Assembly (NCBI GenBank): GCA_905214925.1 | Contig: CAJMOB010000003.1 | Coordinates: forward strand, 1 to 64,000 | DNA: 64,000 bases | Source: Scybalomonas sp905214925 | GTDB taxonomy: Bacteria > Bacillota > Clostridia > Lachnospirales > Lachnospiraceae | Direction: 5' to 3' | Shown here: positions 15,586-24,571 of the stretch, in pieces | How the letters are laid out: each line of letters opens with the position of its first letter | How positions within the stretch are numbered: the first letter of the stretch is position 1 | Made by a program: the position numbers and the translations under genes | The notes under the pieces: model-generated | Database searches by the model: none | The model's input: only the letters and a program-made list of their open reading frames with translations | What the model was told of the DNA's origin: nothing

Positions 15586-18500
15586 TTATTTCCTGTGTTT
15601 TCCTCTATATCGCTTTTTGTTAAGAGGAAGTGTTGCCCCTCCTAAGCCAGAAAGCACCAAAATAGTGTTCCATAGGATCAAGTTAGTATTATCGCTAGTC
15701 TTGGGTATATCGTCTTGTGAAGGCTCTGGGCTATCCGGTTCGTTTGGGTTGTCTGGTTCGTTTGGGTTATCTGATTCCTCTGGGTTATCCGGTTCCTCTG
15801 GGTTATCCGGTTCCTCTGGGCTATCTGGTTCCTCTGGGTTATCCGGTTCCTCTGGGCTATCTGGTTCCTCTGGATTATCCGGTTCGTTCGGATTATCCGG
15901 TTCATTCGGGTTATCCGGTTCCTCTGGGTTATCCGGTTCGTTTGGGTTATCTGGTTCATTCGGATTATCCGGTTCGTTTGGATTATCCGGTTCGTTCGGA
16001 TTATCCGGTTCGCTTGGGTTGTCTGGTTCGTTTGGGTCATCCGGTTCGCTTGGGTTGTCTGGTTCGTTTGGGTTATCCGGTTCATTCGGGTTATCTGGTT
16101 CTAGGGTAATTGGTTGGTTTTCCACAGTCACATACATAACGCAGGAAAACAGGTTTGTAATGTCCCGATCGTCTAGATCCTGCACCTTGCTGTCGTTGGC
16201 CGTATAGAGCGTGCCATCCGTTGTTGTGTGGCTGCCCTCATAATGCTCTTGATTCAGGCACTGGCGCACTGCCAGCTTATTCCAGCCCCTTTCCGTCCTC
16301 GTGTCCAGCGTCACTTCTCCCGTCGGGCTGTATTCCAGGCCAAGGAAAGCGTCATCGCCGTTTCGATCCCAATCGTATTGCAGGTGCTGTTCCTGGTCGG
16401 AATCGGCATTGTCCTTCCATTCGCTCCATTGTCCGCCGGTTTCAGAAGAATAGGTGTCGGAGTTCAGAAGCTGCACTTTGATGTTATGGAGGGTCGCGTC
16501 GATCCCATCGTCTATGGCAAAACGAAGCATACTTTTCAGAATGCTTCCCACATATCGGTCGGTGGAAATGCCGTCATTTTCTGTTCCTGCATCTGCATAG
16601 ACTCCCGTATCGTCTACGATTACATGCACCGCATGAGGATTGACGTTGTAGTTCTCATTCCCTGAGGCGGTTTCTATCAGGTAATATTCTCCTTTTTCAA
16701 GAGTACCTTTTTCTGCCGTCGGGAATACCAGCACCCCCTCGCCTGTGACCTTATCCCCATCGCTGCGCTTCAAGGAGTCCGTCTGGCCGCTGTCGTACGC
16801 CGTCTTTCCTGCTAGGTCACTTAAAGCAATCGTGCCGTCCTCTTTGATAAGGCTTTCTACCTGGCTAGCTGCATAGAGGGAAAAGCTGGCCCCGTCCATC
16901 GGTTCGTCATTCTCGTCCACTTTCTCCACGATCAGGTAATTCTTAACGTTGGAGATATAGATATGGGTGGAAAACTCCCGGTCAAAATCATCGGTGTTGA
17001 GGCGGACGGCTTCGTTCCCGTCCAGATAATAATAGTTTATCGTATACTCAACATCGCTGTCCTCCACTTCGCCTTGCTGCGCAATATACCAGTAGTAGTT
17101 CTGAATATTGCCCGGTAAATCCTCCACCGTGACTTGGAACGCGCCGCCGCTTGTCAGCTCAAACTTATTTTTATCCCCGTCCGCCTGGTTTGCTTCGGCT
17201 GCTTTTTGGATTCGCTCGGGTAGTGTTCCCTCGCTCTCATCATCCCACACCTTGAAGCCTTCCTCGACGGTTCCAGAAACCGGAGCCCAGTTGTTTTCAT
17301 CCGTGTATGGAGTATCCATGTCGAGCCGCTTAAAGGCCACAGCAAAGATTGTCGGAGAGTTGTTTTCCAGATCAGCGGTCGAGAGGTCGAGACGCTCATT
17401 TCCTTGCATGTCATAGAGCTTTGTCGTGGCGGTCGTGGTGAGCTTTGGTGAAGCGTAGGAGCCGGTCGTCCAGTAATTCCCCGACAGGGTCAGTCCAGTT
17501 TTCGACGTATAATAGAGATAAGTATCGGAAGATGTATGATAACCGCCCGGCGTTGTTTCCCGCAGGATAAAGTAGGGCGTTCCATTGTCCTCATAAAATT
17601 CCTGGAAGGTCAGAGGACTGCCGTTTTCGTCCAATATACGCAACAGACCGTTACTGTCGGTTTTACCATCCCAAATCTTGTCTCCGCTGGCGGTATAAGT
17701 GTAATCTCCATTTTCGTCCAGATCATTGCTGCGGGTGGCAGGGTACAGTTCAAACTCCACATGAGCCATGGGGTTGCCTTCCTGGTCTACCTTGGTGATC
17801 TCGCTTTCTGGGATCGGTAGCAGGTTGAATTTCAGGCTCAGGTTAGAGTCCGTATTGCCTCGCTCCAGGTAGAAGAATTTCAGTGTATGGTAGGTGTCGT
17901 CGGCAAAGGTATTACCGTTCCAATCTTCATTTTTGCCTTCCTCACCTGCATCTTTAAATATCTCTCGAATGGTGGTATCTTGCCAAACCGTTTCACCGTC
18001 GGACGTACCAGGAATAATGTCCTGATCTTTATCTAGGAAAACTTTGACTCCACCGGTGGAAAAGTCGATCTGCAGGGAGGCTTCGTCATGGATACCGCCC
18101 AAATCTCCCACCAGCACATCGTCAATGAACACCCATACATCGTCGTCTCCGGAGAAGTTATAGGTGAGCGCCTTCCCGTCGTAAGTCTTGCCTTCATTCT
18201 TCTGAACAAACCGGGTCGTCATAGTAAGACCGAAGTAATGGTTTACATCTGGGTGCAAGGAGTTAAAATTCGGATCGCTGTTCCCTTTATCTTTCGGGGT
18301 CAATAGGCCATTTGTCAAAGTCGGACTACCGTTTGCTTCGGTCTTAAAAACCTGCGCTGCCCCATTAAAAGGGAAGAACTGCCCCGCAGGACTGCTCCCT
18401 CCGGCTTCAACCCCCCAGTTGTTATACAAGAGAAAAGCATTTGTCCCTTCGTTATAATAAGCATAGTTTTTATGGGAGCTGTAATAATAGTAGCCATCTT

Positions 18501-19716
18501 CGTCAATCTGGAACAGATTATCCGCATCCTCATAGACTTGCCGACCCTGCACATCCTTTTTGTCCGGATCAAAGAGGTAATCCAAGGATTCTTCTGTTGT
18601 TGTTCTGTCTTTATCAAAGGGAACGGAGGCATCTAAATTACCGTTTAACACAGGGTAACCATCATCGCCAAGCGTATTTTTAACGATCCCCTGAAAAGGA
18701 CTTTTTTCCTTTCCTGTCCAGCCGTTAATGGAATTCTCGTTGACGTGCTTTTTTTGTTCCAGTCCCTTGCTGAACTTGAGCATGTGCCCCGCGTTGATTC
18801 CTTTCGTGTCTATATTTGGGTTATAACTATCGTTGTCTCGGTCGTTTTGGTTATCTGCTACCCAGTAGTCAAACAGGTTTACCACTGTACCGGAAGGAGT
18901 CATACCTTCTTCCTGATAGGGAGCAAAAGCGGCAAGCTCCGCATCGGTCGTGGCGCTCCGGATCGAAACCTCAGAAAATCCCACCATAACGGAAATCTTC
19001 GGCGTGTCCTCCGCCAGTACATAGCCGTCCGGCAGGGAAGCCTCGGCCACATAGCCGCCGGAAGTGAAGTCCTCCGGGAAATCGTCCAGGTTCCATGTTA
19101 TCTGTAATTCTTCCGCCGTACTATTTCCCGACACAGAAAGTACCTGGATTTCCTCGGCGGCATTTTCCAAAGCCGTGGAAATCTCCCCCTGTTCCTCAGA
19201 GGCGCTTTCCGTTCTCAGTTCCTCTTCTGCCTCAGATGAAGCGGTCTCGCTCTCTGTGGCAGAGCTTTCCGCCTCCGTTTCTATGATTATCGAAGAAGTG
19301 GTTTCGCTCTCTCCGTCTGTACTTTCGGTTGCTGTTTCGCTTTCCGCCTCGGATGGAACCGCTTCATTTTCCCCCGTCGTGCTTTCCTCTGGAGATGTTT
19401 CTTCTGAATTTGTATCGTCTGATTGTTCAGTATTGCCCTCTGCCTCTGTTACTGCTATGATCGTGTTTGGAAGAAGCCCCTCCAAGTTTTCCTTGGTCAG
19501 CTTGTCCTCCCCATTGGCGTTAGAGATCAGCAACGCCCATCCACTATCAGACTTCGTTATATTTCCGCTGTCCTTCCATTCCCAAGAAAGGATTGTTTTC
19601 GCTGATACGTTTTCGGCTCCTTCAGCAAAAATCACTTCATTTGAAAAAAGCAGCGTCACAACCAGTACGACGGACATCAGCTTCATAATTTTTCTTTTTA
19701 TAAGTTTTCTTTTCAC
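15586..19716 (-). CDS. large cell-wall-anchored adhesin with fibro-slime and SpaA-like domains
   Basis: A 1376-residue surface protein. Signal peptide at 1 to about 31; Glu/Ser/Thr-rich segment at about 92-185; a fibro-slime/PA14-like domain at about 490-632 (GDDDVWVFIDDVLVGDLGG, then FYLERG); a SpaA/Cna-B-like domain from about 636 to 750 and another at about 945-1045 (LIVEKVDENDEPMDGASF). Residues 1206-1331 are 21 hexapeptides of the EPDNPN type. The last 40 residues form a sorting signal: IPKTSD, a hydrophobic helix and the basic tail KKRYRGKHRK. The motif has Ser where the canonical LPxTG has Gly. It probably adheres to host or plant polymer. The body is visibly richer in G and C than its neighbours, suggesting recent acquisition. 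No sortase is encoded nearby. Confidence 0.9.
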   Translation of the reverse strand: MKRKLIKRKIMKLMSVVLVVTLLFSNEVIFAEGAENVSAKTILSWEWKDSGNITKSDSGWALLISNANGEDKLTKENLEGLLPNTIIAVTEAEGNTEQSDDTNSEETSPEESTTGENEAVPSEAESETATESTDGESETTSSIIIETEAESSATESETASSEAEEELRTESASEEQGEISTALENAAEEIQVLSVSGNSTAEELQITWNLDDFPEDFTSGGYVAEASLPDGYVLAEDTPKISVMVGFSEVSIRSATTDAELAAFAPYQEEGMTPSGTVVNLFDYWVADNQNDRDNDSYNPNIDTKGINAGHMLKFSKGLEQKKHVNENSINGWTGKEKSPFQGIVKNTLGDDGYPVLNGNLDASVPFDKDRTTTEESLDYLFDPDKKDVQGRQVYEDADNLFQIDEDGYYYYSSHKNYAYYNEGTNAFLLYNNWGVEAGGSSPAGQFFPFNGAAQVFKTEANGSPTLTNGLLTPKDKGNSDPNFNSLHPDVNHYFGLTMTTRFVQKNEGKTYDGKALTYNFSGDDDVWVFIDDVLVGDLGGIHDEASLQIDFSTGGVKVFLDKDQDIIPGTSDGETVWQDTTIREIFKDAGEEGKNEDWNGNTFADDTYHTLKFFYLERGNTDSNLSLKFNLLPIPESEITKVDQEGNPMAHVEFELYPATRSNDLDENGDYTYTASGDKIWDGKTDSNGLLRILDENGSPLTFQEFYEDNGTPYFILRETTPGGYHTSSDTYLYYTSKTGLTLSGNYWTTGSYASPKLTTTATTKLYDMQGNERLDLSTADLENNSPTIFAVAFKRLDMDTPYTDENNWAPVSGTVEEGFKVWDDESEGTLPERIQKAAEANQADGDKNKFELTSGGAFQVTVEDLPGNIQNYYWYIAQQGEVEDSDVEYTINYYYLDGNEAVRLNTDDFDREFSTHIYISNVKNYLIVEKVDENDEPMDGASFSLYAASQVESLIKEDGTIALSDLAGKTAYDSGQTDSLKRSDGDKVTGEGVLVFPTAEKGTLEKGEYYLIETASGNENYNVNPHAVHVIVDDTGVYADAGTENDGISTDRYVGSILKSMLRFAIDDGIDATLHNIKVQLLNSDTYSSETGGQWSEWKDNADSDQEQHLQYDWDRNGDDAFLGLEYSPTGEVTLDTRTERGWNKLAVRQCLNQEHYEGSHTTTDGTLYTANDSKVQDLDDRDITNLFSCVMYVTVENQPITLEPDNPNEPDNPNEPDNPSEPDDPNEPDNPSEPDNPNEPDNPNEPDNPNEPDNPNEPDNPEEPDNPNEPDNPNEPDNPEEPDSPEEPDNPEEPDSPEEPDNPEEPDNPEESDNPNEPDNPNEPDSPEPSQDDIPKTSDNTNLILWNTILVLSGLGGATLPLNKKRYRGKHRK
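15724..16101 (-). repeat. tandem 18-bp repeat coding EPDNPN hexapeptides
   Basis: Twenty-one in-frame 18-bp units within the adhesin gene encode EPDNPN, EPDNPE, EPDSPE and related hexapeptides. They form the wall-spanning stalk before the sorting signal. Unit number is likely to vary between strains. The long open frames on other frames here are shadows of this repeat. Confidence 0.95.
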
Positions 19717-19982
19717 ATCTTCACCTCAAATCCATCCTGATTACTCACAACCTTGTAAAAATAATGCATCCTGCTTTACATCCGTGAAAGAGGCTGGTGT
19801 CCCAATAATATAAAGGGCAACGTCAATCTATTCTTTTAAGATGTAATTTTCCAGCTCAATATATTATAGTAGAGCAAAAGGTCTATTTCATGTCTTCGTC
19901 GCCCTTACTTTGCAAAAGAAGGCGCTATCTTGCTTTGCACAAAATATCATACTTTCCCCTCCTTTCTATAAGCTTGTAACTC

Positions 19983-20150
19983 CTATTTTGATTTTTTTAA
20001 CATTCCAGCCTTTTCAAAAAAATCCGCTGCCCCAATTAAGTTGTACAAAATTTCCTTTCCTGCTGGAGTTAGGCTCTCAATAAAATCTAATGCCTTTTCT
20101 GTTTCTTTTTTCTTCTGTTCTTTCTTAATTACTTCTGTATTTTCTAACAT
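19983..20150 (-). CDS. small helical hypothetical protein (55 aa)
   Basis: A 55-residue Lys/Glu-rich protein. Start taken at MLENTEV, 7 bases after AAAGGATGG; longer starts lie upstream of that site. The first 25 residues form a charged helix (KKEQKKKETEKALDFIE) and the rest an amphipathic segment SLTPAGKEILYNLIGAADFF. No family recognised. It stands alone at the left of the accessory island; 266 bp without recognisable genes separate it from the adhesin. Confidence 0.55.
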   Translation of the reverse strand: MLENTEVIKKEQKKKETEKALDFIESLTPAGKEILYNLIGAADFFEKAGMLKKSK

Positions 20151-20345
20151 AATACCCATCCTTTCTTTCATTTTTATTTATTGAAATTTATTTGTTTTAT
20201 GTATTATTTGACCTATCATCATCAGGTAAAATCGGTCAGGTCCATACAACATGTTTCGGCTATTCCTATTATCTTTTTCTCACATTCCCCTTATACTAAA
20301 TTGCACGCTCCCCCAGGCCAGGTATAGGAAGAAAGGAATAGTTTC

Positions 20346-20857
20346 ATGGCATTAATAAATGAATCTATATATCAAATCAATATTACATCCAAATAACAAA
20401 CAAAGAGATTTTACAATTGTTCCACCCGATCAATGTCCTTATTGTAATAAAGGAATATATCCCAAAATACTAAGCACTTTTTTCCACATATATTATGGAA
20501 CTTTCATCAAGCTTTGTTACAATTTACAATCAGGCTAAAACCACTGGAAATTCCAAGTTAACTGAGGTATATGGTCAAGGATATCGAAAATCTCTTGAAT
20601 TTTTAATAAAAGATTATGCTATCAAATTTCATCCTAATGATATTCATATAATTAAAAACATAAATCTTTCACAATGTATTGAAGCATATATTGAAAATTC
20701 TCGTATCAAGTCATTATCAAAAACTTCTGCTTGGATAGGTAATGAAGAAACCCATCCCATATCTGATGGCATCAAAGGATCATTTTTAGCAATAAATACA
20801 TTTATTTTAGCAACTATGTATTTTATATTTTTATATTATACCAATTATGTATTTTAG
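20346..20857 (+). pseudogene. frameshifted DUF4145-like (HEPN-type) gene
   Basis: The frame from ATG 20359 reads a Zn-ribbon-like start (PPDQCPYCNKGIYP) and stops at about 20537. The overlapping frame from 20495 continues with GYRKSLEFLIKDYA and WIGNEETH, which recall the C-terminal part of DUF4145 proteins. The upstream ATG at 20346 follows the good site AGGAAGAAAGGA but stops after 16 codons. These pieces fit one ancestral protein broken by two frameshifts. The last part (residues about 95-120 of the second frame) is hydrophobic and may be a random tail. Family assignment is from motif memory and is tentative. Confidence 0.5.
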
Positions 20858-20880
20858 TCAACACTATTTTTCATTTTTCA

Positions 20881-20920
20881 TTGACCTTTTAGCCATAATT
20901 GGTATAATACTATTAGGAGG
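20881..20920 (+). promoter_or_regulatory. promoter and ribosome binding site of the XRE repressor
   Basis: TTGACC (20881-20886), 16-base spacer, TATAAT (20903-20908) and AGGAGG (20915-20920), 6 bases before the ATG. The transcript leader would be only about 10 bases. Confidence 0.75.
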
Positions 20921-20926
20921 TGAACT

Positions 20927-21436
20927 ATGGAATATTTAAATGAAAGAATAAAACATCTTCGTAAAGATATATTAAAAATGAATCAATCAGAATTTGCAGA
21001 GAAACTTGGTCTATCTCAAAGAACAATAAGTTGGAGTGAACAACCACAAAACAATGTTCCAGACAGTAATATAAAATCTATTTGTAATTTTTTTAATATA
21101 AATGAGAATTGGCTTAGAAATGGAATAGAACCTATCTTCATTGCCAAAGAAGAAGAATTTAGTTTAGATGACTACGCCCGAGAACGTGGTGCTTCTAAAT
21201 TCGATTTAAAAATTTTAAAGGCTTATTTGAATTTAGATCAAGAAATTCGCAATGCGATTATGGAACAGTTTAAAAAAGAATTTGGTAATCAAGAAGGCAT
21301 TTATTTATCGCCAAAAGATACGGATTCCGACATTCTTACATTAGAAGAAGCTAATAAAATCTATGAAAAATGTCCAAAAACAGAAGAAGAGCTTGATAAA
21401 CTAGTAATAAATATAGAGGATAAAGGCATTTGCTAA
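20927..21436 (+). CDS. XRE-family phage-type repressor
   Basis: A 169-residue regulator. An N-terminal helix-turn-helix (about 5-62: LNERIKHLRKDIL, QSEFAEKLGLSQRTISWSE, ICNFFNINENWLRNG) is typical of phage and integrative-element Cro/CI repressors of Clostridia, including the element YARERGASKFDL that usually follows. The C-terminal part is helical and acidic and lacks a LexA-like peptidase. Strong promoter and ribosome binding site. It is one of the few intact genes in the decayed element, so it is probably a leftover repressor of a lost phage or integrative element. Confidence 0.85.
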   Translation: MEYLNERIKHLRKDILKMNQSEFAEKLGLSQRTISWSEQPQNNVPDSNIKSICNFFNINENWLRNGIEPIFIAKEEEFSLDDYARERGASKFDLKILKAYLNLDQEIRNAIMEQFKKEFGNQEGIYLSPKDTDSDILTLEEANKIYEKCPKTEEELDKLVINIEDKGIC

Positions 21437-21477
21437 AGCTAGCTTTCTTCTATTAGTTGTTGTTGATAAAATAAATC

Positions 21478-21533
21478 AATAATTTATTTAGAATAGATAG
21501 GGTGTCAAAGACACCCAACCAAAATAAATTATT
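21478..21533. repeat. long perfect inverted repeat
   Basis: Outer arms AATAATTTATTT and AAATAAATTATT (12 bp, perfect) enclose inner arms GGGTGTC and GACACCC (7 bp, three-base loop). It lies 40 bp past the XRE gene. No T-run follows, so it is not a typical terminator; a protein-binding or element-processing site is possible. Confidence 0.55.
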
Positions 21534-21802
21534 TACTTAATGTATCAATAGACTAATGTTATAAAAATAAAATTAACTGAGCTTTTAATTTACTATTATA
21601 ATTATAGTAAATTGTATTTGATGCTATATGATAAATTGCATAAACATTTTTTTGCTTATAATCTATGTACTTTATTTTTCTACTATTCATATCCAGAATC
21701 ACCTTCCCATTTTTATAGGTTGGGTGCAGATATAATTATACTGGAATTTTTTTATAATAAATCCAGTAAATAATGCCATTAATAGTAAATTATAGAAATA
21801 AA

Positions 21803-21900
21803 ATGTCAAAAGTTGCTGCTCTTTATATTAAAGTTTCTACAAGAGAGTAAGCATTAGAAAGCTATTCTATTAAGAGATATGATAAGAGAAAGGACAAGCG
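21803..21900 (+). pseudogene. serine recombinase N-terminal remnant
   Basis: The frame from ATG 21803 reads MSKVAALYIKVSTRE, a stop, then ALESYSI. This matches the start of large serine recombinases (typically VALYVRVSTREQALEGYSI), with the expected Gln codon changed to TAA at 21848. Nothing recognisable of the catalytic or DNA-binding domains follows. It is evidence of a decayed integrative element. Confidence 0.7.
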
Positions 21901-21940
21901 GATACCTCCCATAGCAAGTGGTTTATTTTTTCCAAAGTTC

Positions 21941-22000
21941 CATTTTTCAGAATACAAAAAACTCCACACTGGAAAATAGACCCTTGATCGAACAACAAAA
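21941..22000. repeat. dispersed 60-bp repeat, copy B
   Basis: Aligns gap-free to 1-60 (50 of 60). It follows the recombinase remnant and precedes the terminator of the chimeric gene. See copy A. Confidence 0.6.
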
Positions 22001-22030
22001 AACCATGAAGTTACAGCTCTTCATGGTTTT
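21998..22030 (-). terminator. terminator of the chimeric P-loop gene (duplicated CMD terminator)
   Basis: AAAACCATGAAG, six-base loop, CTCTTCATGGTTTT. It is related in sequence and position to the terminator at 14547-14588, as expected for a duplicated segment. Confidence 0.75.
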
Positions 22031-22077
22031 AATATGATACATTATTTTTATTTATTTTATTATAGAGAATACTGATT

Positions 22078-22458
22078 TTATTCTAACACTTTATTTACAC
22101 AGGAAATCCCATTCAAACTTCTCGGATACCCGATATAAGGTACATTAGAAAACAAGCAGCTTTCCGCCAACCATCGATTCACATGTCCTGCTTTCCATGC
22201 TTCATATTCATCGGGAGAACGATTTACAAACTCTTGCCAATCAGACATCATTTGAAAATAGCAAAGATTTGGCTGATGAACAGGAGCCATTAGATAAAAT
22301 AGCTTTTCGTTATAATTTTCTCCACAGCACACACCATTATATTTTTCAGAAAGCATTTTAATCATCGTAGATTTCCCAGCATATGCAGTACCATTGATGA
22401 AAAATACATTTTGAAATAGCTTTCGAATAACATTGGAAGATAATGATATTTTTGGCAT
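22078..22458 (-). pseudogene. chimera: truncated P-loop ATPase fused to a deleted CMD tail
   Basis: The 126-codon frame begins with a P-loop kinase-like region (residues 1 to about 86; Walker A GTAYAGKST at 23-31, then CCGENYNEKLF and QPNLCYF). At EAW it switches to AGHVNRWLAESC and, after about 50 missing residues, PYIGYPRSLNGISCVNK, both of which are the C-terminal part of the CMD protein at 14623. The DNA of these parts is nearly identical to 14630-14697 and 14871-14913. The P-loop family normally runs to about 200 residues, so the C-terminal half is lost. Probably nonfunctional, though the frame is open and has a normal start. Confidence 0.75.
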
Positions 22459-22481
22459 TGTGTATCCCCCTCAATCTCATT

Positions 22482-23846
22482 TTATTTTACTGAACGTGAC
22501 AGCAATACTACCGTCTCCACATGCGCCGTCATCGGAAACATATCCACGCAACATGCTTTTTTCACCTGATATCCTCTTTCCTGTAACACTTCCAAATCTT
22601 TTACAAGACTTGTTGGCTTACAGCTAATGTACACCATAGACTCCACACCGTAGTCAATAATTTTTTGAATGGCTTTTGGATGGATACCTTCTCTTGGAGG
22701 GTCAAGAACGATAAAATCTGGTTTTTCTTCAATATCATCGATAACCTTTAACACATCTCCTGCAATAAATTCACAGTTTGTTAAATTATTTAACCCTGCA
22801 TTGATTTTTGCCGCTTCTACCGCTTCTTCTACGATTTCAACACCGACAACTTTTTTTGCCACTGGAGCAAGCATTTGCGCGATGGTTCCTGTTCCACTAT
22901 ATAAATCAAAAATCACTTTATCTTTTGTCTCTCCTACATAGGAACGAGCTTTTTCATAAAGCACTTCTGCCCCTAAAGAGTTTGTTTGGAAGAAGGAAAA
23001 TGGGCTAATTTTAAATTGTAAGCCTAAAATATGCTCATAGAAATAATCTTGTCCATATAATAATTTTGTTTCATCACTTTTTACAACATCGCCAACACCA
23101 TCATTTAATGTATGAAGAATTCCTGCAATTTTTCCTTCTAATGAAAGAGCTAATAAGGCTTCCACATAGCCATTGACATCTACTTCTTCTTGCGTCGTTG
23201 TTACAAGGTTAATTAATAAATCTCCTGTTGTAATGGAACGTCTTACGACTAAATGTCTAAGACTTCCTTCATGCGTCATTTTATGATAATAGTGATTTCC
23301 TTTTTCTGTGAAATAATCTAAAGTTGCCTGTAAGATTTTACGATAATCGCTAGCAACAATTTGACATTCCATAACGTTTACAAGGTCAAACATACTATTT
23401 TTCTTATGCATTCCAAGTGCTAATGGTCCATTTTTATATTCATCCCCAAAGGAAAATTCCATTTTATTGCGGTACTCCCATTCTAATGGACTTCCAAGAA
23501 TTCCTTCCCATGTGTAGTCCTCTTTAATCACGCCATCTAATAGCTGTTTTACATGGTTTTCCTTTACTTTTAACTGATTGCTATAGCTCATTGTTTGATA
23601 AGAACAGCCTCCACATTGTCCAAAATGAGGACATTTAGGAGTGGCATCTTCTAATGGAGATTTTTCCACAACTTCTAAGAGTCTTCCTTGAGCTTTTCCT
23701 TTCCGAAGTTTTGTAATAGCGAACTTCACTTTTTGCCCTTCAATCACACCTTTAATGGCAAAGTTTCTATCTTCCACTTTTGTCGTTCCTTTGTTTGGAA
23801 ACTCCGTTTTTGTAATAATTCCTTCTAAAATTTCACCTTTTTTCAA
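22482..23846 (-). CDS. rlmD: 23S rRNA (uracil-C5)-methyltransferase, RlmD/RlmCD-like
   Basis: About 454 residues. TRAM domain at about 1-60, the iron-sulfur motif CPHFGQCGGCSYQ with spaced cysteines at about 90-102, and a C-terminal SAM methyltransferase domain with FDLYSGTGTIAQ, LDPPREG and the catalytic Cys in YISCKPTSL. It methylates uridines of 23S rRNA. Start set at TTG 23846, 7 bases after AAGGAG, because the TRAM domain begins there; an alternative GTG at 23906 would add 20 basic residues but has a poor site. The exact uridine (747, 1939 or both) cannot be read. Confidence 0.88.
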   Translation of the reverse strand: MKKGEILEGIITKTEFPNKGTTKVEDRNFAIKGVIEGQKVKFAITKLRKGKAQGRLLEVVEKSPLEDATPKCPHFGQCGGCSYQTMSYSNQLKVKENHVKQLLDGVIKEDYTWEGILGSPLEWEYRNKMEFSFGDEYKNGPLALGMHKKNSMFDLVNVMECQIVASDYRKILQATLDYFTEKGNHYYHKMTHEGSLRHLVVRRSITTGDLLINLVTTTQEEVDVNGYVEALLALSLEGKIAGILHTLNDGVGDVVKSDETKLLYGQDYFYEHILGLQFKISPFSFFQTNSLGAEVLYEKARSYVGETKDKVIFDLYSGTGTIAQMLAPVAKKVVGVEIVEEAVEAAKINAGLNNLTNCEFIAGDVLKVIDDIEEKPDFIVLDPPREGIHPKAIQKIIDYGVESMVYISCKPTSLVKDLEVLQERGYQVKKACCVDMFPMTAHVETVVLLSRSVK

Positions 23847-24049
23847 GTTTTTTCTCCTTATCACTTCTTTTTCTAATCTTGTTTTTTCTAATTTTGCTTT
23901 TGTCACGTTCCACGAATTTCTTATTGTTTTTTATCTTTCCGATGAGAAGCAACACTTGCAAACGCCTTACATTTGTAGGTGTTTTCAACATGATTTTACT
24001 TATGTCTTTCACTCAAATAAGAAATCGCTCGTTCCCTTTCCTTTTTATC

Positions 24050-24559
24050 CTACCAAAAGAAACCTTTATGATTTCCTTCTTTATAAACGCCATGAGAATA
24101 ATGAGCTTCCCCATCGCTATCAATCTCCATAATTAAAAATGTCTGTTTTCGATCGGACTGTCTTGGATAAGAAATGCTCCCTGGATTTAAAATCGTTAAA
24201 TCATCTTCTATTTGTAAATATGGTTTATGAGTATGACCAAACATGGCCACTTGAATATCATTGTTTCGACAAAATTCTTCCAAATTTCCAACACCAAAAT
24301 TGACATAAAACTGGTGTCCATGGGCGATGAAAATACGATATCCTTCCACTTCAATCAGTTCTTGTGAAGGTAAATCTGATCGGAAATCATTGTTTCCGGC
24401 CACCATAACGACTGGTTTATCGGTTAATGCGCGGATATAATCTTCTCCACCTTCCACATCGCCGCAATGAATCAGCATATCAAAATCTTTCACTTGTTCC
24501 ATAACACCTTTTACATCATCATCTCTTCCATGAGAATCGCTGACTACTAATAACTTCAT
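24050..24559 (-). CDS. YfcE/MJ0936-type metallophosphoesterase
   Basis: A 169-residue phosphodiesterase with all metal motifs: SDSHG at 7-11, HCGDVEGG, AGNNDF, AHGHQFYV and FGHTHKP. These place it in the YfcE/MJ0936 group of small manganese phosphodiesterases acting on unknown substrates. It is 12 bp downstream of rdgB and is a usual partner of it in Clostridia, so the two are co-transcribed; a nucleotide-cleaning role is plausible but unproved. Confidence 0.9.
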   Translation of the reverse strand: MKLLVVSDSHGRDDDVKGVMEQVKDFDMLIHCGDVEGGEDYIRALTDKPVVMVAGNNDFRSDLPSQELIEVEGYRIFIAHGHQFYVNFGVGNLEEFCRNNDIQVAMFGHTHKPYLQIEDDLTILNPGSISYPRQSDRKQTFLIMEIDSDGEAHYSHGVYKEGNHKGFFW

Positions 24560-24571
24560 GGCCCACGCTCC

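Noticed and set aside
15724..16101. Possible CRISPR array
   Set aside because: The 18-bp units are contiguous and in frame, with no spacers; it is coding repeat.
15581..16207. Plus-strand open frame with many GLSGSS-type repeats
   Set aside because: It is the antisense shadow of the adhesin hexapeptide repeat, without a ribosome binding site of note.
19064..19813. 249-codon plus-strand Ser-rich open frame
   Set aside because: Antisense to the Glu/Ser-rich start of the adhesin gene; composition is explained by that strand.
19717..19850. c-di-GMP or other riboswitch upstream of the adhesin
   Set aside because: Looked for GEMM-type motifs because adhesins are often controlled that way; conserved elements are missing.
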